A stretch of DNA of 10,208 bases from an uncultured Hyphomicrobiales bacterium (lineage in GTDB: Bacteria; Pseudomonadota; Alphaproteobacteria; Rhizobiales; Aestuariivirgaceae). The translations under genes were made by a program, and so were the position numbers. Shown here piece by piece: positions 6,496 through 10,208 of the stretch (position 1 is its first letter; each line of letters opens with the position of its first letter). The stretch spans positions 1 to 10,208 of the forward strand of contig CAIYXE010000285.1 in the NCBI GenBank assembly GCA_903930095.1. Reading direction: 5' to 3'. Below the pieces are notes generated by a model, which saw only the letters and a list, made by a program, of their open reading frames with translations, had not been told where the DNA came from and ran no database searches.

Positions 6496-6890
6496 AGAAG
6501 CCGATGATCAGCCATCACGTGGCAAGCGCCGCCTCGGGGCTCCGCCACGTCTTCGTGCGGGATCTGGACATGATGGCGCTCATCGGCATCTACGACCATG
6601 AGAAGCGGGACCCGCAGAGGATCATCGTCAACATCGACCTCTCGGTGATGGAGGGTGATGGCCCCCAGGACGACGACATCAGCCATGTCGTGTCCTACGA
6701 AATCGTCGTCAAGAAGGTTGAGGCCATCATCGCCGAGGGCCACACCAACCTGGTCGAGACGCTGTGCGAGAAGATCGCCGCTGCCTGCCTGCGCGACAAG
6801 CGCGTGGCGGCGGCACGGGTGCGTGTAGAAAAGCCCGACATCATCCCCAATGCGCGCAGCGTGGGCGTGGAGATCGAGCGCCAGAGATAG
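6492..6890 (+). CDS. folB: Dihydroneopterin aldolase FolB
   Basis: A 132-residue FolB, which cleaves 7,8-dihydroneopterin to 6-hydroxymethyl-7,8-dihydropterin and glycolaldehyde in folate synthesis; it may also epimerise to dihydromonapterin. The domain begins near residue 19 (HVFVRDLDMMALIGIYDHE) after a short extension. Expected active-site residues are present: Glu37 in IGIYDHE, Tyr69 in VVSYE, Glu89 in NLVET and Lys114 in EKPDIIPNA. The tail SVGVEIER is typical. The ATG at 6492 overlaps the stop of the reductase-like SDR (ATGA). The pairing puts a pterin-forming and a pterin-reducing enzyme under one control. Nothing for folK or folP lies within the window; the next gene is uvrC after 73 nt. 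Confidence 0.94.
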   Translation: MKKPMISHHVASAASGLRHVFVRDLDMMALIGIYDHEKRDPQRIIVNIDLSVMEGDGPQDDDISHVVSYEIVVKKVEAIIAEGHTNLVETLCEKIAAACLRDKRVAAARVRVEKPDIIPNARSVGVEIERQR

Positions 6891-6924
6891 GGCGTGAACC
6901 GCCGCCGTTTCAGGACGCGGGCAT

Positions 6925-6949
6925 CCTCCCCAACCCAAAAGATTGGAGG
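6925..6949 (+). promoter_or_regulatory. Possible hairpin covering the uvrC ribosome binding site
   Basis: In the 73-nt gap before uvrC, the 5' arm CCTCCCCAA (6925-6933) can pair with TTGGAGG (6943-6949) as 7 base pairs with a 2-nt bulge and a 9-nt loop. The 3' arm includes most of GGAGGT (6945-6950), the evident Shine-Dalgarno of uvrC, 13 nt before its ATG. The complementarity is seen directly; a regulatory role is inference, and short C-rich stretches opposite a Shine-Dalgarno arise often in GC-rich DNA. Confidence 0.3.
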
Positions 6950-6963
6950 TAAAAGACCCGGCA

Positions 6964-8874
6964 ATGAGCGATGAACCTTCCCACAGCCCGGAGGAACCAG
7001 GAAACGCTTCCCTTGCGGGAGCCGACCTGATCCGTGATTTCGTCACCCGGCTGCCCGCCCGGCCCGGCGTCTACCGCATGTATGACGCGAAGGGCGATGT
7101 CATCTACGTCGGCAAGGCCCGCAACCTCAAGAACCGCGTTTCCAACTACACCAGGCCCTGGGGCCACACCAACCGCATCGCGGCCATGATCTCGCTCACC
7201 GTGAACATGGAATTCGTGACGACCGCGACGGAAGCGGAGGCGCTGCTGCTGGAGGCCAACCTCATCAAGCGGCTGAAGCCCCGCTTCAACGTGGTGCTGC
7301 GGGACGACAAGTCCTTCCCCTATATCCTCATCGCCAAGGACCATGATGTGGCGCAGCTGGTGAAGCACCGGGGCGCGCGCAACCGCAAGGGCAGCTATTA
7401 CGGCCCCTTCGCCTCGGCGGGGGCGGTGAACCGCGCGATCAACACGCTGCAGAAGGCCTTTCTGATCAGGACCTGTACTGATAGCACCTATGCCAACCGG
7501 ACCCGGCCCTGCCTGCTCTACCAGATCAAGCGCTGTTCCGCCCCATGCGTGAACTATATCGCGCAAGAACCCTATGACGCGCTGGTCAAGGAGGCGGAGG
7601 CCTTTCTCGGCGGCAAGAGCCAGGCGGTGAAGGCCGATCTCGCCCGCCAGATGGAGGAGGCTGCCGGGGCCCTCGACTTCGAGCGGGCTGCCCTCTGCCG
7701 GGACCGCATCCAGGCCATGAGCTTCGTCACCCAGACGCAAGGCATCAACCCGCAATCGGTCGAGGAGGCGGATGTCTTCGGTCTCGCCCAGGAAGGTGGC
7801 CAGACCTGCATCCAGGTCTTTTTCTTCCGCTCCTTCCAGAACTGGGGCAACCGCGCCTATTACCCCAAGGCGGACAGGAGCCATGAGGCCGCGGAAATCC
7901 TCTCCTCCTTCCTCGCCCAGTTCTATGACGACAAGCCGGTCCCGGACCTCGTGCTGCTCTCGCATGAGATCGAGGAGCGCCAATTGCTGGAGGAAGCGCT
8001 TTCCACCCATGCCGGCCACAAGGTGGAGGTGGCCGTGCCGCAGCGGGGCGAGAAGAAGGCGCTCGTCGATCACGCCGTCACCAACGCGCGCGAGGCGCTG
8101 GGGCGCCGGATGGCCGAATCTTCCTCCCAGGCGAAACTGCTCGACGGCGTGCAGCGCGCCTTTGGCCTGGCTGAAACGCCGCGCCGGATCGAGGTCTACG
8201 ACAATTCGCATATTCAGGGCACGAACCCGGTGGGCGGCATGATCGTGGCGGGGCCGGACGGCCTCATCAAGTCGCAATACCGCAAGTTCAACATCCGCTC
8301 GGAAGAGATCGGTTCGGACGATTTCGCCATGATGCGCGAGGTGCTCACCCGCCGCTTCAGCCGCCTCCTCAAGGAGCAGGGTGAGGAGCGGGGCGATGAA
8401 CAGGCCAAGGACGTCCAGTCCTGGCCCGACCTTGTGCTGATCGACGGCGGCCAGGGCCAGCTGTCAGCCGCCAAGGCCGTGCTGGACGAGCTGGGACTGT
8501 CCGACCTGCCCGTGGCGGGTGTCGCCAAGGGGCCCGACCGCGATGCGGGCCGGGAACACTTCTACGTGCCGGGACGCGCCTCCTTCATGCTGGAGGCGCG
8601 CGATCCTGTTCTTTACTACATCCAGCGCCTGCGGGACGAGGCGCATAGGTTTGCAATCGGGTCGCACCGGGCCCGAAGGTCGAAGGCCATCGGCGTCAAC
8701 CCGCTGGACGAAGTGCCCGGCATCGGCCCCATGCGAAAGAAGGCCTTGCTGCAAGCCTTCGGTTCGGCCAAAGCAGTGGCCAGGGCCAGCGTCACCGACC
8801 TGGCCGGCGTGGAGGGGGTAAGCAGCGCTCTGGCGCAGGCCATTTACGACCACTTCCATGAAAGCGCAGAATGA
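6964..8874 (+). CDS. uvrC: Excinuclease ABC subunit C (UvrC)
   Basis: A full-length 636-residue UvrC, the dual-incision nuclease of nucleotide excision repair, recruited by UvrB at lesions. Domains in order: GIY-YIG nuclease (about 30-107; GVY at 35, YVG at 48, Arg53, Glu97) for the 3' cut; four Cys at 171, 183, 191 and 195 with the spacing of the UvrC iron-sulfur site; UVR domain (about 222-256, including [12 protein letters not shown]) for UvrB contact; RNase H-like nuclease (about 400-565) with Asp413 in VYDNSHIQG, Asp452/453 in SDDFAMM, Asp494 in LIDGG and His561 in EAHRFAI for the 5' cut; then a helix-hairpin-helix pair ([18 protein letters not shown] and [15 protein letters not shown]). 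The ATG at 6964 follows GGAGGT; an in-frame TTG at 6943 overlaps that site and is unlikely. The stop overlaps pgsA by 4 nt. I see no alphaproteobacterial LexA box upstream. Confidence 0.97.
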   Translation: MSDEPSHSPEEPGNASLAGADLIRDFVTRLPARPGVYRMYDAKGDVIYVGKARNLKNRVSNYTRPWGHTNRIAAMISLTVNMEFVTTATEAEALLLEANLIKRLKPRFNVVLRDDKSFPYILIAKDHDVAQLVKHRGARNRKGSYYGPFASAGAVNRAINTLQKAFLIRTCTDSTYANRTRPCLLYQIKRCSAPCVNYIAQEPYDALVKEAEAFLGGKSQAVKADLARQMEEAAGALDFERAALCRDRIQAMSFVTQTQGINPQSVEEADVFGLAQEGGQTCIQVFFFRSFQNWGNRAYYPKADRSHEAAEILSSFLAQFYDDKPVPDLVLLSHEIEERQLLEEALSTHAGHKVEVAVPQRGEKKALVDHAVTNAREALGRRMAESSSQAKLLDGVQRAFGLAETPRRIEVYDNSHIQGTNPVGGMIVAGPDGLIKSQYRKFNIRSEEIGSDDFAMMREVLTRRFSRLLKEQGEERGDEQAKDVQSWPDLVLIDGGQGQLSAAKAVLDELGLSDLPVAGVAKGPDRDAGREHFYVPGRASFMLEARDPVLYYIQRLRDEAHRFAIGSHRARRSKAIGVNPLDEVPGIGPMRKKALLQAFGSAKAVARASVTDLAGVEGVSSALAQAIYDHFHESAE

Positions 8875-9479
8875 GCGGTGCCATGGACGGGACGGAGACA
8901 GGAAAGACCGTGCGTTACTCGAAGGTGTGGAACCTTCCGAACATACTGACCTATGGCCGCATCCTCGCTGTGCCGGTCGTGGCGGCCCTGCTGCTGTGGG
9001 GCGGCGACACGGCCCGCTGGACGGCGCTGGCGATCTATGTGGTGGCGGCCATCACCGATTTCCTTGACGGCTATCTGGCGCGCAAGTGGCAGCAGCAGTC
9101 CTCCCTCGGCCGCATGCTGGACCCCATCGCCGACAAGGTGCTCGTCGCCGTCGTGCTTCTCGTGCTGTGTGCTGACAGCATCCTGCACGGCGGCCACATC
9201 TGGGCGGCGATCATCATCCTCTCGCGCGAGGTTCTGGTGTCGGGCCTGCGCGAATATCTGGGTGAGCTGCAGGTCTCGGTTCCCGTCACCCAGATCGCCA
9301 AGTGGAAGACCACCGTGCAGCTCGTCGCCATCGGCGTGCTCATCGCCGGGCCCGCGGGCGACACGGTCGTGCCCTACACCACGGAGTTCGGCATCGCCAT
9401 GCTGTGGATTGCGGCGGGGCTCACCCTTTACACCGGCTACGATTACTTCCGGGCCGGCATACGTCACGTCGTGGATTGA
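8871..9479 (+). CDS. pgsA: CDP-diacylglycerol-glycerol-3-phosphate 3-phosphatidyltransferase
   Basis: A 202-residue integral membrane enzyme of the CDP-alcohol phosphotransferase family that makes phosphatidylglycerol phosphate, the committed step to phosphatidylglycerol and cardiolipin. The signature D-x2-DG-x2-AR-x8-G-x3-D-x3-D is complete (Asp63, Asp66-Gly67, Ala70-Arg71, Gly80, Asp84, Asp88). [11 protein letters not shown] (21-31) is the typical PgsA opening, and [13 protein letters not shown] (118-130) is the usual second block. Several hydrophobic helices are seen (about 30-43, 50-65, 88-102, 109-120, 147-160, 173-187). About 18 residues precede the conserved start; an ATG at 8883 is an alternative, but 8871 overlaps the uvrC stop (ATGA). 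The next gene, moaD, begins at the very next base after the stop. The uvrC-pgsA-moaD order is common in alphaproteobacteria. Confidence 0.95.
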   Translation: MSGAMDGTETGKTVRYSKVWNLPNILTYGRILAVPVVAALLLWGGDTARWTALAIYVVAAITDFLDGYLARKWQQQSSLGRMLDPIADKVLVAVVLLVLCADSILHGGHIWAAIIILSREVLVSGLREYLGELQVSVPVTQIAKWKTTVQLVAIGVLIAGPAGDTVVPYTTEFGIAMLWIAAGLTLYTGYDYFRAGIRHVVD

Positions 9480-9731
9480 ATGAAGATCCTTTATTTTGCA
9501 CGTATCCGGCAGATTGCCGGCCGGGCCGCGGAGGAGGTGGATGTGCCGGACTCCGTCCTGACCGTTGCCGACCTCATCGCATTCCTCAGCGCCCGCGATG
9601 AATCGGTGGCAGCAGCGCTTACCGAGCGGCGCACGTTGCGCGCCGCGGTGGACCAGTCGCATGTGAGCCTCGATGCCCCCGTCACGGGTGCCCGTGAAGT
9701 GGCCTTCTTCCCGCCCGTCACGGGCGGCTGA
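9480..9731 (+). CDS. moaD: Molybdopterin synthase sulfur carrier subunit MoaD
   Basis: An 83-residue ubiquitin-fold protein. It opens with MKILYFARIRQIAG, the usual MoaD strand, and ends in FFPPVTGG, with the C-terminal Gly-Gly that is adenylated and thiocarboxylated by MoeB before sulfur is passed to precursor Z (cPMP) within the MoaD-MoaE complex. Length is normal for the family. It starts immediately after the pgsA TGA and its own TGA shares one base with the ATG of the pseudouridine synthase gene (TGATG). The last 50 nt contain two perfect hairpins. The catalytic partner MoaE, which often follows moaD in alphaproteobacteria, is not the next gene here. ThiS-like carriers are shorter and lack this N-terminal motif, so MoaD is the better call. 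Confidence 0.93.
   Translation: MKILYFARIRQIAGRAAEEVDVPDSVLTVADLIAFLSARDESVAAALTERRTLRAAVDQSHVSLDAPVTGAREVAFFPPVTGG
9678..9727 (+). repeat. Two tandem perfect hairpins with repeated 11-mer at the moaD 3' end
   Basis: The palindromic 11-mer CCCGTCACGGG occurs at 9678-9688 and again at 9714-9724. Each copy lies in a perfect 7-bp inverted repeat: TCACGGG-tg-CCCGTGA (9682-9697) and CCGCCCG-tca-CGGGCGG (9711-9727). The second ends 1 nt before the moaD stop and 3 nt before the next start codon. Part of this reflects the protein, which repeats PVTG (residues 67-70 and 79-82). A third 11-mer copy, extended to 15 identical bases, lies in cca at 5220-5234, also encoding PVTGA. No T-tract follows, so this is not a standard terminator. 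Confidence 0.55.
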
Positions 9732-10208
9732 TGCGCCTCAACGTCTATCTCCAGAAGGCTGGCATCGGCTCCAGGCGCGAGGCCGAGCGCATGGTGGCCG
9801 AGGGCCGCGTCAACGTGAATGGCGTCAAGGCGCTTCCCACCACGCCGGTGGAGGAGGGCGACGCCGTGTCGGTGGACGGCAGGCCCGTGGCACCCGAGAC
9901 CAGGCCCCTGCCGCGCCTCTTCATGCTGCACAAGCCCGTCGATGTGCTGGTCACCCACCGCGACCACCGGGACCGCCGCACGATCTTCGATCTTCCCGCA
10001 TTGAACCCGCCGCTCTGGCCTGCCTCCCATCCGCGCCTGATGAATGTCGGCCGTCTCGATGCCAACAGCGAAGGCCTTCTCATGCTGTCCTCCGATGGGC
10101 CGCTGGCACAGGCGATGATGAGCCCCGACACGGGCCTCTCGCGCGTCTACCGTGTGCGCGTGCGCGGTTCTCTCAGGCCCGGCGACATCGAGGCCATCGG
10201 GCGCGGCA
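9731..10208 (+). CDS. RsuA/RluB-family rRNA pseudouridine synthase, N-terminal part (runs off the right edge)
   Basis: The first 159 residues are present and the frame is open to the window end. Residues 1-48 form an S4 RNA-binding domain (LNVYLQKAGIGSRREAERMVAEGRVNVNG). The catalytic domain begins near residue 62 (LFMLHKPVDVLVTHRDHRDRRTIFD) and contains NVGRLDANSEGLLMLSSDG, in which Asp110 is the expected nucleophilic Asp of the RsuA/RluB/E/F group. These enzymes isomerise specific uridines in 16S or 23S rRNA. The S4 domain argues against RluE; RluB-type 23S modification is likely, but RsuA and RluF cannot be excluded from a partial sequence. The segment DHRDRRTIFD is less canonical than the usual GRxTVFD. 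The ATG shares one base with the moaD stop, so translation is coupled. No symbol is given because the target is unsettled. Confidence 0.88.
   Translation, partial: MRLNVYLQKAGIGSRREAERMVAEGRVNVNGVKALPTTPVEEGDAVSVDGRPVAPETRPLPRLFMLHKPVDVLVTHRDHRDRRTIFDLPALNPPLWPASHPRLMNVGRLDANSEGLLMLSSDGPLAQAMMSPDTGLSRVYRVRVRGSLRPGDIEAIGRG

Noticed and set aside
6896..6910. GAAC-N7-GTTT upstream of uvrC as a LexA box
   Set aside because: The alphaproteobacterial LexA site is a direct repeat GTTC-N7-GTTC; here the half-sites are inverted and one is mismatched.
6910..8277. Long minus-strand open frame of 455 codons opposite uvrC
   Set aside because: It lies wholly opposite a clear full-length UvrC, has Arg/His/Gly-rich low-information composition and no recognisable domain; such frames are common opposite GC-rich genes.
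1..10208. Mobile element, CRISPR, defence or prophage content
   Set aside because: No transposase, integrase, spaced repeats, phage genes or composition break was seen; all genes fit chromosomal families.

Overview
This is a GC-rich window with no signs of mobile DNA, and its gene content and order suggest an alphaproteobacterium, probably Hyphomicrobiales (Rhizobiales) or a close relative. The clues are a DUF1285 / NudL-type Nudix hydrolase / CCA-transferase run placed divergently from a moxR / DUF58 / DUF4159 run, and a uvrC-pgsA-moaD run. The assignment rests on remembered gene-order conservation, not on a search.

Layout. (1) Positions 1-2840, minus strand: three genes read leftward from an intergenic region near 2.9 kb. 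They encode a MoxR AAA+ ATPase, a DUF58 protein and the N-terminal third of a large membrane-anchored BatA/DUF4159 protein that leaves the window at position 1. This is a complete MoxR-type module; its client is unknown. (2) Positions 2841-2971: the only sizeable non-coding region, shared by the two divergent transcription units. It holds a 20-bp dyad. (3) Positions 2972-5360, plus strand: DUF1285 protein, CoA-pyrophosphatase-like Nudix hydrolase and CCA-adding enzyme, joined by 4-nt overlaps. (4) Positions 5372-6890, plus strand: a small Lys-rich cupin, a pteridine-reductase (FolM/PTR1)-like SDR and dihydroneopterin aldolase FolB, again joined by 4-nt overlaps. (5) Positions 6964-10208, plus strand: uvrC, pgsA, moaD and the start of an RsuA/RluB-type rRNA pseudouridine synthase that leaves the window at the right edge.

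Most of the window is housekeeping: tRNA 3'-end synthesis, pterin/folate synthesis, nucleotide excision repair, phosphatidylglycerol synthesis, molybdopterin synthesis and rRNA modification. All plus-strand genes abut or overlap except across the 73-nt gap before uvrC and the 11-nt gap before the cupin, so one or two long polycistronic transcripts are likely. I see no tRNA or rRNA gene, insertion sequence, CRISPR array, prophage gene or defence cassette.

I do not see an evident wholly new system. The points most worth a second look are the pterin cluster (an SDR with the PTR1 catalytic Asp-Tyr-Lys spacing, coupled to FolB and to a cupin of unknown role), moaD without moaE after it, paired perfect hairpins at the end of moaD, a possible hairpin over the uvrC ribosome binding site, the dyad between the divergent units, and a DUF58 protein whose metal-site Asp appears replaced.
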